Position numbers and translations under genes: made by a program
The notes under the pieces: model-generated
Databases searched by the model: none
Told to the model about the DNA's origin: nothing
What the model saw: only the letters and a program-made list of their open reading frames with translations
In this document: in pieces, positions 34,075 to 43,573 of the stretch
How the letters are laid out: each line of letters opens with the position of its first letter
Position numbering within the stretch: position 1 is the stretch's first letter
Assembly: GCA_964640955.1 (NCBI GenBank)
Contig: CAZXJI010000006.1
Coordinates: forward strand, 1-64,000
From: CAXXOK01 sp964640955
GTDB taxonomy: Bacteria > Bacillota > Clostridia > Christensenellales > Aristaeellaceae
Direction: 5' to 3'
Length of the DNA stretch: 64,000 nucleotides

Positions 34075-36258
34075 GTGCGTCCGAACCGCGCCGGTTTACG
34101 AACGCTGCTGCTAACGCTGTTCTGGGCGCTGTCCACGGCGGCGTTTTGCGTAACGCTTACCGGCGTGGCGGCGACCGGCGGCGATTCGGCCGTGACCTGG
34201 ACGCGCACCCTGCCCTACGCGGGCGTGTGGCTTGCGGCGACGGTCGCGCTGGGGCTGGGCTACCGGTACCTGGGCGGACTGCCCCGCGCGCTGTGGCAAC
34301 CCCGGCTGTGGCTGTTGTCGGTCTTTTTCGCGGCCGTGATGACGCTGGGGGAGAGCTTTGCCCAGATGAGTACAGCCGGGCTGGTGACGGGGCAGAAGAC
34401 GCTTGCGCTGCTTTACTTCGCGGGCCGCGTGCCCGCCGCGTACATGGGCATGGCGCTGCTTTCGGAGGCGCTTTCGCGTCGCCGTCCGGCCGCCGGGGAA
34501 CAAGGCGCGGCGACCGCGCAGGGCAACGGCCTGGTGCGGCCCAGGCCCGCGTGGGCGATCCGCGCGGAGCAGGAAGCCCTCAAGGCTCCGGCCGCGCCGC
34601 CGCCCGCGGGCGGATACGCCCCGCCCAAACCGGCATGGGCCGCGCAGAACGCGCCTGCCGTATGGACGCCGGAAAAGCAGAGCATCGATCCGGTGCCGCT
34701 GGCGACGCTGGGCGAGCGGACGTCCGCCGCCGAACCGCCCGAGTCCGCAGGGCCGCCGGAGGAGAGGGAAGCGCGCTACCGCTGCCCCGCGGCGGATACC
34801 GCGCGCGGCGCGTGGGCGCCCCGCCCCGATACGACGCCCACGCGAGCGGCCCGGCCGGCCGCGGCGGCCAAACGGCGGGAGGGGCTCTCCACGTTCGTGC
34901 TGGCGCTGATCCTGCTGGTCTGCTGGCTTCCCTACCTGTTCGCCGTATGGCCCGGCACCGTGAGCAACGACAGCATTACCCAGCTGGCCGAGATATTCGG
35001 CGTCAAGGCGCTGGAGAACGGCAATCCGCTGGCGCAGACGGGGCTTCTGTGGCTGGCGGTGCGCGCCGGGACCGGCCTTTTCCATTCGGCGGACGCCGCA
35101 GTGGCGATCTACGTGTGCGTGCAGGCGGCGCTGATGGCGTGGCTGTTCGGCTACACGCTGCGGCGCATGGCCGAGGCCCGCGCGCCGAGGTGGCTCACCT
35201 GGCTTTCGTTCGCGTTTTACGCCTTTTGCCCGATCTTCCCGGTATTCGCCTTCTGCGTGGGCAAGGACACGGTTTTCGCCATGGCGGTGGTGTGGTTTTC
35301 GCTCATGGTGTGGCGGATTACGGAAAGCAAATGGCCGCCTTTCAGAACGGTGCTGGGGCTTTGCCTGAGCGCCGCGGCCTGCGCGCTTTTGCGCAACGCC
35401 GGGGCTGTGCTGGCGGGCGTTACGCTGCTCGTATTGCTGATACGCTCCTTTACGGTGCTCACCCGGCAATGGCGCGCGCCGGTGCTGGCGCTGGGGTCGA
35501 TCGCCGCGGCGCTCGTGCTCACGTACGCCGTGGCGGTGCCGGGCCTGGGGGCGCAGGCCGCCGCGGGCACCGAAAACTGGTCGGTGCCCCTGCAGCAGGT
35601 GGCGCGGGTCGCCGCGGGCGGGGAGCTGACCGACGAGGAGTACGCGGCGCTCGACAAGGTGCTGGAAATGGACGGCATCAAACGGGCCTACAACGGCGAG
35701 CTGTCCGACCCGGTCAAAAACCTGTGGCGGGACACGGCGAGCGCCGAGGACAAGGCCGCGTTTCTCGCCACCTGGATCCGCTTGGGCGCGAAGCACCCGG
35801 CCACGTACCTGAGCGCCTTTTTCCACAACAGCTACGGCTACCTGCTGCCCGGCTACGTAAGCACGATCAAGCCGACGTTCCTCATGGGCATGGAGGGCCG
35901 CACCACGCTGATCGACGGTCTGTTCGACTTTACCGTCAATCCGGCGGCGGAAACCCTGAAAACCGCGCTGCGATCCCTGTTTGACTACGTTCCCTTCCGG
36001 CTTTTGACCGCGCCGGGGCTGTACGGGTGGCTTGCGCTGTTCGCGCTGGCGGGCATCCTGGGCTGCCGGCGGCGCTGGAACGCGATCGTCGTGCTGCCGG
36101 CGCTTATGACGCTGGCCGGGTGCCTGTTTTCGGCGGTCAACGGGTACTTCCGCTACGCCGTGCCGCTGTATTTCGCCGCGCCGCTGCTGCTTACGCTTCT
36201 TTCGCAGGCGCTGTTCTCCGGCCGGCGCGGCGGGCGCGTAAAGAAGCCGGCCGCGTGA
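34075..36258 (+). CDS. Polytopic membrane protein, DUF6020-like, with proline-rich loop
   Basis: The 727 residues divide into an N-terminal block of four membrane helices (to about 140), a hydrophilic Pro/Ala/Arg-rich loop (about 140-275) with repeated RPAWAIRA and KPAWAAQ-type motifs, and a large C-terminal membrane block opening with WLPYLFAVWPGTVSNDSITQ. That opening (Asp between the first helices, DS motif) is reminiscent of GT-C glycosyltransferases and DUF6020 proteins. GTG at 34075 follows AGGGGG. Likely role: transfer of lipid-linked sugars or envelope polymer assembly; this is inference. Confidence 0.65.
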   Translation: MRPNRAGLRTLLLTLFWALSTAAFCVTLTGVAATGGDSAVTWTRTLPYAGVWLAATVALGLGYRYLGGLPRALWQPRLWLLSVFFAAVMTLGESFAQMSTAGLVTGQKTLALLYFAGRVPAAYMGMALLSEALSRRRPAAGEQGAATAQGNGLVRPRPAWAIRAEQEALKAPAAPPPAGGYAPPKPAWAAQNAPAVWTPEKQSIDPVPLATLGERTSAAEPPESAGPPEEREARYRCPAADTARGAWAPRPDTTPTRAARPAAAAKRREGLSTFVLALILLVCWLPYLFAVWPGTVSNDSITQLAEIFGVKALENGNPLAQTGLLWLAVRAGTGLFHSADAAVAIYVCVQAALMAWLFGYTLRRMAEARAPRWLTWLSFAFYAFCPIFPVFAFCVGKDTVFAMAVVWFSLMVWRITESKWPPFRTVLGLCLSAAACALLRNAGAVLAGVTLLVLLIRSFTVLTRQWRAPVLALGSIAAALVLTYAVAVPGLGAQAAAGTENWSVPLQQVARVAAGGELTDEEYAALDKVLEMDGIKRAYNGELSDPVKNLWRDTASAEDKAAFLATWIRLGAKHPATYLSAFFHNSYGYLLPGYVSTIKPTFLMGMEGRTTLIDGLFDFTVNPAAETLKTALRSLFDYVPFRLLTAPGLYGWLALFALAGILGCRRRWNAIVVLPALMTLAGCLFSAVNGYFRYAVPLYFAAPLLLTLLSQALFSGRRGGRVKKPAA

Positions 36259-36294
36259 GCGGGGCCGCGGATTGAATTGCGAGAGGACGATTGC

Positions 36295-37353
36295 ATGAAG
36301 GTCATGGTTTCGGTCAACCATCCCGCGTGGGCGCACCAGTTCCACCCCATCGTGGAAAGGCTGCGCGCCCGCGGCGACGAGGTGCTGACGCTGCTGGTGG
36401 AAAAGGACGGGGCGACGGAGCTTTTGCAAAGCTACGGCATTCCCTACGTATTGTGCGCCGGCGGCACGGGGAAAAACGTGTGGGAGAAGGGCTGGCTGTT
36501 TTTGCGCCTGTGCGTGAGCTATACCCGCCGCGCCCTGCGCTTCCGCCCGGACATCCTCATCGGACGCGCCTCGCCCATGATGGCCGTGGCCGCCTGGGTG
36601 TGCCGCAAACCCCACCTGATTTACGAGGATACGGAAGTCAGCCGCTTCAGCCTGCGCATCTGCAAACGGCTGAGCACCAAGATTCTCACCCCGCGCACGT
36701 TTCTGACCGATCTGGGCCCGCGGCAGGAGCGGGTGGATACCTACAAGGAGCTTTTTTACCTGCATCCGAGCGTGTTTACGCCCGATGAGGCCCTGCTGAG
36801 ATCCGTGGGCTTCGACGCGGACGAGCCGTACGTGCTGGTGCGCTTCGTGGCCTGGAACGCCAGCCACGACGTGGGCAAGCACGGCCTGAGCGACAGGGAG
36901 CAGCTTTCGCTGGTCGAAAGGCTTTCGGCCGCGGGCGTGCGGGTGTGGGTCAGCAGCGAAAAGCCCCTCTCCGCGGAACTGGAGCCCTACCGCCTGCGCA
37001 CGCCGTTCGCCCTGGCGCACCACGTGCTGGCTTTCGCCCGGCTGGTGTACAGCGAGGGCGCGACCATGGCCAGCGAGGCGGCGGTGCTGGGCGTGCACGC
37101 GCTGTACGTGAACGTCATCCAAAGCGGCAGCACCCGGGAGCAGAGCGAGCGCTACCACCTGCTGTACAATTTCAACGAGGGCGACGACCGCTACGAACGG
37201 GCGCTGGCCAAAGCGCTGGAGCTCCTCGGCGACCCCGACCTGATCCGGGAAGGGCAGGCGAAGCGGGCGAAGCTCCTTTCGGAAAAGACGGACATCAACG
37301 ATTTTTATATCGCCGAAATGGACCGGCTGGCGAGGGTCGGGAGGAAAGGCTGA
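36295..37353 (+). CDS. DUF354-family GT-B-like protein
   Basis: The 352-residue protein opens MKVMVSVNHPAWAHQFHPIV and has the two-domain GT-B outline of DUF354 proteins, distant relatives of UDP-GlcNAc 2-epimerase and MurG-type enzymes. EDTEVSRFSLR and the C-terminal YSEGATMASEAAVLG loop, the usual nucleotide-sugar contact, are visible. The ATG at 36295 is chosen over 36277 because GAGAGG precedes it. It overlaps the next gene by one base (TGATG). Substrate unknown. Confidence 0.75.
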   Translation: MKVMVSVNHPAWAHQFHPIVERLRARGDEVLTLLVEKDGATELLQSYGIPYVLCAGGTGKNVWEKGWLFLRLCVSYTRRALRFRPDILIGRASPMMAVAAWVCRKPHLIYEDTEVSRFSLRICKRLSTKILTPRTFLTDLGPRQERVDTYKELFYLHPSVFTPDEALLRSVGFDADEPYVLVRFVAWNASHDVGKHGLSDREQLSLVERLSAAGVRVWVSSEKPLSAELEPYRLRTPFALAHHVLAFARLVYSEGATMASEAAVLGVHALYVNVIQSGSTREQSERYHLLYNFNEGDDRYERALAKALELLGDPDLIREGQAKRAKLLSEKTDINDFYIAEMDRLARVGRKG

Positions 37354-39584
37354 TGCTGGACTGGAACGCGATCGGCAACGGATGGCGCAACCTCTACCTG
37401 CTGAGCTCCCTGGTGCAGGCGGTCGCGCTGGGGACGTTTTTCGCGCAAAGGCGGCTGTGGGTAAAGCGCAGCCGGTTGGGCGCGTTTCTGGCGGGCGCGT
37501 CGGTTACGCCGCTGATCCAATACCTGTGGACGCTGCTTTTGGCGCTGGTGTGGCCGCAGGCGTCCAAATGGGTGTACATCGGCGTTTTGCCGCTCGCGGG
37601 CGGCGCGTATCTGCTGTGGACGGCGCTCAGGCGCATCCGGCGGATCGTCCCGCTGGCGCGCCGGGGCTGGGCGTGGAGCAAACGCCTCGTGGCCTTCGAC
37701 CGGGCGGCGCTCGTGTCGCTGTGCTTCGCCGCGGCGATGGCGATTCTGCTTCTGCCCGTGTGCATCCGCGCCGCCACCAGCGCAAACGTTGCGCAGGCGG
37801 ACGCGGGGGAGTACATGGCGCTGGGCCTGCGCTACTGCGAGGACCGCGACCTGGGCGAGCTGCTGGATAAGAACGACGCGACCGGCCATTTCCGCGGCAA
37901 TTCGCATTTCCCCTCGATGGAGCTGTACATGGCTTACGGGCTGATGCATACGGGCGACGCCTACGGCTATCCCTACGACAAGCCCATGATCACGGGGCTG
38001 GGTCTGCTGGTGTTCTACCTGCTTTCGGCGTTCGCGGCGCTGCTCATTCAGGTGACGCGCGGCAAAAAGCGGTGGATTCTGCTGGGGCTTCTGCTGTTCA
38101 ACCTCGTGCCCAACTATGTGTTCTCCCTTTCCGTCGCCGTGCGGGACAGCTGGCGCTGCCTGGCGATCCTCGTACTGGCGGTGGCGCTGTGCGAGCTTCG
38201 GCCCGACGGCCGGTGGAGGCGCTACCTGGGCAAGCTTGCGCTGGTCACGGTGCTGTGCTTTACGGCCATGAGCACCCACGTGGTGAGCTTCGTGGTGGTG
38301 CCTTTCCTGATCGTGGGCTGGGTGCTGCTCTGCTGGCTTACGGCGCTCTACCGCGGCGAAAAGGGCGCGCTTCGGACGCTCGCGCGCGCCGTGGGACTGG
38401 CGCTGGGCGGCGCGGCGGGAACGCTCGCGGCGTACGCGGGCAACCTGTGGTGCTATTTCCAGTGGGGGCAGATGAGCCCGTGGCGGCTGATGACCACCTT
38501 CACCGACGCCCCGTGGTACGCGCAGTACATGCAGACCGAGTATAAATTGGAAGAAACGACGACGCACCTGAACTTCTGGAAGGATCGCTACGACATCGTC
38601 ATGGCCTACGCGACGCCCGTGGGCATCTGGGGGCTGCGGCTGGCGGTTGCCGGACTTTTGGCGGCGCTGATCGTACTGATTGTCCGCCGCGTGCGACTTC
38701 GCCGGGAGGTTCGCGCGCTGCTGCCGGAGGGCAAGGCGGCGGGTGCGGTGGGCGTGATCATCCGCCAGAGCGGGGCGCAGAAGGAGCGCGCCGAGCGGGC
38801 GGGCGGGGTGCTGGCCGCCTCGCTGTTTACGCTTCTGACCCTCGCACCGATGGCGGGGCTGCTGGACACGAGCCTGTACAGCTTCAGCGGCGCGTTTCTG
38901 ACCCTGCAGCGCTACACCCTGCAATGGTTCATGCTGGCGTGCGCCGCGATTGCGGCGACGCTCGCGGCGGCGGAGGCGGAATGGCCGACGTTCCTTAAAT
39001 GGGGCAGGCGCGCCGGGAGCCGGGCCGTGGCTGCCCTGCGCGGGCGCCTGCCCGCGGCGGGGCTGTGGACGCGGCGGATTCCGGCGGCGCTGGGGGCGCT
39101 TCTGTGCGCGCTCGCGTTCATACAGGGCACAAAGGAAAGCGGCTACGCCAACAGCTTCTACCGCTACGGGCGGCCGATGCTCACCGACGGGGACATGGCG
39201 CAGGATACGGGGTTCCTGAAGCGCTACGACCTGCTTTTGCAGCTGAACGACCTGGTGCCGCAGGACGAGAAGATCCTCGTCACGCGGCCGGGTTACCAGT
39301 ACGCGCTGCGCGCCCGGGGCTATGTGCTGACCAGCAACCCCATCGTGACGCTCATGAACCTGCCGCTGTCGGAGATCGGCGCGGCGCTTAAGGAGATGAA
39401 CGTGGCGGCGCTGTGCACCGAGCCGGATTTCTGGGATGAGCGCTACTATGCGCTTTCCACCCTGAGCGAGTACCTCAGCGCCCTGCCGGCCGACCAGATT
39501 GTGGACGACGGGCACATGCGCGTCTACCTGCTGGACGCAACGCTTACCGGCAGGCTGACCGTACGCCGGGAAAACACGGAATAG
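37353..39584 (+). CDS. Large polytopic membrane protein, GT-C glycosyltransferase-like
   Basis: The 743 residues have about 12-14 membrane helices, with an outside loop after the third to fourth helix carrying QADAGEYMALGLRYCEDRD and HFPSMELYMAYG, a layout typical of GT-C enzymes that use polyprenyl-phosphate sugars. The C-terminal 120 residues form a soluble domain (DYLLQLNDLVPQDEKILVTRPGYQYALRA-type region). The start overlaps the DUF354 stop, so the two are coupled. Specific activity unknown. Confidence 0.65.
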   Translation: MLDWNAIGNGWRNLYLLSSLVQAVALGTFFAQRRLWVKRSRLGAFLAGASVTPLIQYLWTLLLALVWPQASKWVYIGVLPLAGGAYLLWTALRRIRRIVPLARRGWAWSKRLVAFDRAALVSLCFAAAMAILLLPVCIRAATSANVAQADAGEYMALGLRYCEDRDLGELLDKNDATGHFRGNSHFPSMELYMAYGLMHTGDAYGYPYDKPMITGLGLLVFYLLSAFAALLIQVTRGKKRWILLGLLLFNLVPNYVFSLSVAVRDSWRCLAILVLAVALCELRPDGRWRRYLGKLALVTVLCFTAMSTHVVSFVVVPFLIVGWVLLCWLTALYRGEKGALRTLARAVGLALGGAAGTLAAYAGNLWCYFQWGQMSPWRLMTTFTDAPWYAQYMQTEYKLEETTTHLNFWKDRYDIVMAYATPVGIWGLRLAVAGLLAALIVLIVRRVRLRREVRALLPEGKAAGAVGVIIRQSGAQKERAERAGGVLAASLFTLLTLAPMAGLLDTSLYSFSGAFLTLQRYTLQWFMLACAAIAATLAAAEAEWPTFLKWGRRAGSRAVAALRGRLPAAGLWTRRIPAALGALLCALAFIQGTKESGYANSFYRYGRPMLTDGDMAQDTGFLKRYDLLLQLNDLVPQDEKILVTRPGYQYALRARGYVLTSNPIVTLMNLPLSEIGAALKEMNVAALCTEPDFWDERYYALSTLSEYLSALPADQIVDDGHMRVYLLDATLTGRLTVRRENTE

Positions 39585-39732
39585 AAAACCGAACGGCCGC
39601 GCCTGCGGATGCCGACGCCGTTGCCCGAAAAGAATCGAAAATCCATCTTGTAACAATTCACGCCGCAAGAGACGTGCGCGCCGAAACCGTGCCCCACGCG
39701 GCCGCCGCGTTCGCACCGCCTGCGCGGGCGGG

Positions 39733-39762
39733 TTGCGCATCGGCCCGGCCGCGTGGTATGAT
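39733..39762 (+). promoter_or_regulatory. Promoter of the zinc-ribbon membrane protein gene
   Basis: -35 TTGCGC (39733-39738), 18-bp spacer, extended -10 TGG-TATGAT (39757-39762). No terminator was recognised after the preceding operon. Confidence 0.55.
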
Positions 39763-39815
39763 GTTCGCACGCCGAAACCGTACGGTCGCGGCGCGTTAAT
39801 CGAGGAGGCCAAGAC

Positions 39816-40850
39816 ATGAACTGTCCCAATTGCGGAACCTCGCTGCCCGAAGGCACGCAAACCTGCCCCGTTTGCGGCGTGCCCATGCAAAATACGCGGG
39901 GGCAGGCCGGCTACGCGCGCCAGGGCGGCGGTTTTGCGCAGGGTTTTGATCCTACGGCATACGGCGCGGCGGGACCGCAGAGCTACGGCCAGTCCCCCTA
40001 TGCCCAAAGCGGCGGGCAGCAGCACGGATTTGATCCCACCGCCGGCAATCCGGGCGGCTACGCGCAGGGGTACGACGGGTATCCTTCGGGTTACCGGCAG
40101 GTATACGGTCGCTACAGCGCCCCGCCCGTGCGCGGAAGCGAGTTTCTGGGAGCGATGAGCAACCTGCCCCGCGTGATTCGCGGGCTGATCGGCGATCCGG
40201 GCGAAACGCTGCGCGGCATGATGGAGCGAAACGACCGCTACACCGGCGCGGTCGTCGCGGGGCTGTCGCTGTTGCTTACTTTTCTGGTGGCGATCCTCAT
40301 GTCCCGCAGCGCCCTCGCGGCCGCCTTTTCGGGCGTGTCGGGGCTGACGGGCGTTTCACTGGCGGGGGACGAGGCGAGCCTGAACCAGGGCATTAACTAC
40401 ATCGCGGGGAAAATGGCCATGTCCGTGGGCGGCATCGCGGCGCTCTGCCAGCTGATCGCGCTGGCGTTTCCCGCGGCGGTGGCGCTTACGTACCTTTGCG
40501 CGGTGAAAAAGGTCCGCTTCTCTTTTCTGCTGGCGTCCAATTTCGTGGCGATCGTCACCCTGCCCACGATCGCCGCGTCCATCCTGTGCATGGCGTTCAG
40601 CCTCCTTTCGCCGGTGCTGGGGGCGCTGATGGTCGCGCTGGGCGCGGTGGCGAGCTACGTGCTGCTCTGCGAGTTGCTGGTGTGGATTACGGGTATGCCG
40701 CGCTACCAGACGGTGCCCACGAAAATCGTCGTGATCGGCGCGGCGGAAACGCTCAAGGTGATCATGATCTGGCTGGTGGGCGGAGCGTTGGCGAACGCCG
40801 CCGTGCACGCCGTGACCACGCTGATCGGTTCGATGGGTAGCCTGCTGTAA
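39816..40850 (+). CDS. Zinc-ribbon, Yip1-like membrane protein
   Basis: An N-terminal zinc ribbon (C3, C6, C17, C20) is followed by a Gly/Gln/Tyr-rich linker (about 25-105) with two GFDPTA motifs, and then about five membrane helices with the Yip1-type opening GEFLGAMSNLPRVIRGLIGDPGETL-like sequence. Such proteins are common in Clostridia without a fixed role. The ATG at 39816 follows GAGGAGG. It stands alone, with its own promoter. Confidence 0.75.
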   Translation: MNCPNCGTSLPEGTQTCPVCGVPMQNTRGQAGYARQGGGFAQGFDPTAYGAAGPQSYGQSPYAQSGGQQHGFDPTAGNPGGYAQGYDGYPSGYRQVYGRYSAPPVRGSEFLGAMSNLPRVIRGLIGDPGETLRGMMERNDRYTGAVVAGLSLLLTFLVAILMSRSALAAAFSGVSGLTGVSLAGDEASLNQGINYIAGKMAMSVGGIAALCQLIALAFPAAVALTYLCAVKKVRFSFLLASNFVAIVTLPTIAASILCMAFSLLSPVLGALMVALGAVASYVLLCELLVWITGMPRYQTVPTKIVVIGAAETLKVIMIWLVGGALANAAVHAVTTLIGSMGSLL

Positions 40851-40901
40851 ACCGCGAAGGCCGCCCCATATTCCATTGGTCAAAAGAATTAAAGAAAACG
40901 C

Positions 40902-40932
40902 TTGACCTTGACGCAACGTCAAGGTCTATACT
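40902..40932 (+). promoter_or_regulatory. MerR-type promoter/operator of the TipAS regulator
   Basis: -35 TTGACC (40902-40907) and -10 TATACT (40927-40932) are 19 bp apart, the overlong spacer typical of MerR promoters. The spacer holds a perfect palindrome with 10-bp arms GACCTTGACG (40904-40913) and CGTCAAGGTC (40917-40926) around CAA. The adjacent gene encodes a MerR protein, so positive autoregulation by DNA distortion is expected. Confidence 0.9.
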
Positions 40933-40977
40933 CTGTTTGCGGCTAAAGAAACGCAATACCGAAAGGGGGAAACCGCC

Positions 40978-41709
40978 GTGATGACCGTACACGAGGTGGC
41001 GGCGCTCGCGGGCGTCAGCGAACGGACGCTGCGCTACTACGACCGCATCGGCCTGCTCAGGCCCGCCGCGGCGAGCGAGGCGGGCTACCGTCTATACGAC
41101 GAAAACAACCTCGAACGCTTGCAGCAGATCCTCTTTCTTCGGGAATTGGATTTTCCGCTCAAGGAAATCGCGCCGATGCTCGCGGCGGAGGCGCGCGACC
41201 GGAGGCTGGCCGTGAAGCGGCATCGCGAGCTGCTGGAAACCAGAATGCGGCGGCTGCAGGGCTTGATCGACCTGTGCGACCGCGTGGCAAAAGGAGAGGA
41301 CAAAATGAGCGTACGGGAATTCGACGGTTCGGCCGTCGAGCGCGAGCGCGAGCGTTACGCCCGGGAAGCGAAGGAGCGCTGGGGGCATACCGACGCCTAC
41401 CGCGAGAGCGAAAGGCGGACCGGAAGCTACGGTACGGCGGAATGGAACGAAATCAACGAGGAGGGCGCGGCGATCCTGCGGGCCCTTGCCGGGCTGGTGG
41501 GGCGCGACCCCAAAAGCCCCGAGGTGCGGGACGCGCTTCAAAAATGGCAGGATCACATCAGCAGGCGCTTCTACCCCTGCACGGACGAGATCCTCGCGGG
41601 ACTGGGGCAGATGTACGCGGCCGACGAGCGCTTCCGCAAGACGCTGGACGGGTACGGGCCGGGCACGGCCGAACTGATGAGCGAGGCGATACGGCTTCGC
41701 GGCGAGTGA
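40978..41709 (+). CDS. MerR-family regulator with TipAS effector domain
   Basis: Residues 1-70 are a MerR winged helix (VHEVAALAGVSERTLRYYDRIGLL), followed by the antiparallel dimerisation coil (about 75-110) and a C-terminal TipAS domain (about 120-243), known from TipAL, SkgA and Mta to bind thiopeptides or other drugs. GTG 40978 or ATG 40981 may be the start; AAGGGGG is placed for either. It is autoregulated through the 40902-40932 operator. No efflux or resistance gene is adjacent, so targets lie elsewhere. B. subtilis Mta has a similar architecture. Confidence 0.93.
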   Translation: MMTVHEVAALAGVSERTLRYYDRIGLLRPAAASEAGYRLYDENNLERLQQILFLRELDFPLKEIAPMLAAEARDRRLAVKRHRELLETRMRRLQGLIDLCDRVAKGEDKMSVREFDGSAVERERERYAREAKERWGHTDAYRESERRTGSYGTAEWNEINEEGAAILRALAGLVGRDPKSPEVRDALQKWQDHISRRFYPCTDEILAGLGQMYAADERFRKTLDGYGPGTAELMSEAIRLRGE

Positions 41710-41726
41710 TCCCTTACACCCGTAAA

Positions 41727-41756
41727 AAGGCCCGGCCGCCGAAAGGCGGCCGGGCT
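41727..41756. terminator. Bidirectional terminator between merR and the GH13 gene
   Basis: GCCCGGCCGCC (41730-41740), GAAA loop, GGCGGCCGGGC (41745-41755). The minus strand continues CTTTTTACG, a proper T tract for the GH13 gene; on the plus strand only TGTTG follows, so it is weaker for merR. Confidence 0.8.
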
Positions 41757-41795
41757 GTTGAAATATCTCGTTTTACAGGCATACCGGTCGTTGCG

Positions 41796-43544
41796 TTACG
41801 AGAGGATCATCCCTTCTCCCGCTTCCAGCTTCACCTCGACCGTGCCGCTCCATACGGGCAGGGTTTTGCCGGCGTACAGGTCGTGCACGGCGGCCTTGGC
41901 GGCGAAGGCTTCCGGCAGCGGGAGACTTGCGACGATCGGCTCTTTGGCGGTGTTGAGCACGCACAGCAGCCGTTCCTCGCCGGCGAAGCGCTCGTAAGCG
42001 TACAGGCCGCTCGCCTCCGCCCGCCAGGTGCGAAATTCGCCCACGCGCAGCGCCTCGTTATGGGCGCGCAGCAACGCAAGCTTCTGGTAATGTGCGCGCG
42101 TCATGTTGTTTTCCACGTTATCCCAGCGCATGGGTCGGCGGTTGTCCGGGTCGGCGCCGCCCTCCATGGCCAGCTCGTCGCCGTAGTAGATGATGGGCGC
42201 GCCCAGGAACGTAAACTGGAAGAACGACGCGGCGTGCAGCATGCGCACGTCCCCGCCGGCGCGGGTCAGCATACGCTCGGTATCGTGCGAGCCCAAAAAC
42301 GTCCACAGCACATCCTGCGTGCGCTTGGGGTAGAGCATGGCGGCGTCGTTGACGGCGGCGTCGAAGGCGGGCAGCGACAGGGACTGGTAGCAGAAGCGCT
42401 TCCACAGGTTGCGGCTGAGCACGTAATGCATGGTGGAGTCGAACATGTCGCCCTGGGTCAGCCATTCGCGGCTGTCGTCCCAGCATTCGGCGATCATGAG
42501 GCTTTCGGGGTTGACCTTCTTCATCATGGCGTGATACTTGCGCCAGAAGCCCGGCCAGACCTCGGGGCTCACGTCCAGCCGCCAGCCGTCGATGCCGCAG
42601 GTGTCCATCCAGTACTTGCCGACCTTCAAAAAATAGTCGGCGCAGGCTTCGTTGCGCAGGTTGAGCTTGGGCATGTAGGGCTCGTGGCTGAAGGTGCGGT
42701 AGCCGCAGGCCTCCGTTTGGTCGAAGAAGAACCAGCCGCGGTACTTGCTCTTTTCGCCCTTGTCCCGGGCATCCACGAAGGGCGCGAAGCCCAGCCCGCA
42801 ATGGTTGAAAACCCCGTCCAGCACGATCTTCATACCGTTTTGGTGCAGCTCGTCGCAAAGCGCCTTCAGGTCTTCCGTGGTACCCAGCAGGGGGTCGATC
42901 TGGAAATAGTCGAAAGTGTTGTAGCGGTGCGCGCTGTCGCTTTGGAAGATTGGGGTAGTATAAATCAGGGTCACGCCGAGCTCCTTTAAGTACGGCACGG
43001 CGGCGCGGATGCCGCTCAAGTTGCCGCCGAAGCGGTACTCGCTCTGCACGCGATCGCTGTTCCACGGCTCCAGCCCTTCCTCCGCCTCGCCCTCGCGGCG
43101 GAAGCGATCGGGGAAGATCTGATAGCCCACGCCGCCGCGCGCCCATTCCGGCATGGGGTCGGTCGGATAGGCGTAGGCGAAGGCAAAGCTCTCGCTGATG
43201 TCGTCGGCACAGTCGCACCCGGCGCGCAGGCCCGCCCCGTCCAGCTTGAAGGAGCGGCCGCCGTCGGCGTAGAGCAGAAACAGGTATTTCAACCGCGGAT
43301 CGTCCCAGTGGAAGCGTACCTCGTAAAAATCGTACAGGTCGTCGCGGTAGGCCACGGCCATGTCGTACTCCTGCGCGCCGGCGAAGGGATCGGGGAAGGT
43401 GTAGGGGTGGGCGACGCGCGCCGCGACGCGCGTAAACTCGCCCCGGCCCGTGCGCAGACGCAGCACCACGTCGCCTTCCGGCGTCGCATGCCGGTACTCC
43501 AGCCACGGCATATGGTAAATGGAACCGAGAGACAGCTGTTTCAA
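41796..43544 (-). CDS. GH13 alpha-glucan hydrolase, neopullulanase/cyclomaltodextrinase-like
   Basis: The 582 residues comprise an N-terminal CBM34-type beta domain (1-130), a TIM barrel with DGVFNH (region I), nucleophile D324 in GWRLDVSPEV (region II), acid/base E353 in IAECWDD (region III) and D421 in LGSHDTE (region IV), and a C-terminal beta domain. There is no signal peptide, so it acts on imported maltodextrins. The start is TTG 43544, 8 bases after GAGGAGG; the frame runs upstream into lacI but without a site. It sits 29 bases after the LacI regulator and is probably controlled by it. Confidence 0.9.
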   Translation of the reverse strand: MKQLSLGSIYHMPWLEYRHATPEGDVVLRLRTGRGEFTRVAARVAHPYTFPDPFAGAQEYDMAVAYRDDLYDFYEVRFHWDDPRLKYLFLLYADGGRSFKLDGAGLRAGCDCADDISESFAFAYAYPTDPMPEWARGGVGYQIFPDRFRREGEAEEGLEPWNSDRVQSEYRFGGNLSGIRAAVPYLKELGVTLIYTTPIFQSDSAHRYNTFDYFQIDPLLGTTEDLKALCDELHQNGMKIVLDGVFNHCGLGFAPFVDARDKGEKSKYRGWFFFDQTEACGYRTFSHEPYMPKLNLRNEACADYFLKVGKYWMDTCGIDGWRLDVSPEVWPGFWRKYHAMMKKVNPESLMIAECWDDSREWLTQGDMFDSTMHYVLSRNLWKRFCYQSLSLPAFDAAVNDAAMLYPKRTQDVLWTFLGSHDTERMLTRAGGDVRMLHAASFFQFTFLGAPIIYYGDELAMEGGADPDNRRPMRWDNVENNMTRAHYQKLALLRAHNEALRVGEFRTWRAEASGLYAYERFAGEERLLCVLNTAKEPIVASLPLPEAFAAKAAVHDLYAGKTLPVWSGTVEVKLEAGEGMILS

Positions 43545-43573
43545 GAAAAAGTCCTCCTCAGAAGCCCCCGCCG

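Noticed and set aside
37305..40025. 906-codon minus-strand frame
   Set aside because: It is antisense to the GT-C-like gene and the start of the zinc-ribbon gene, is Arg/His/Gln-rich and has no motif or RBS.
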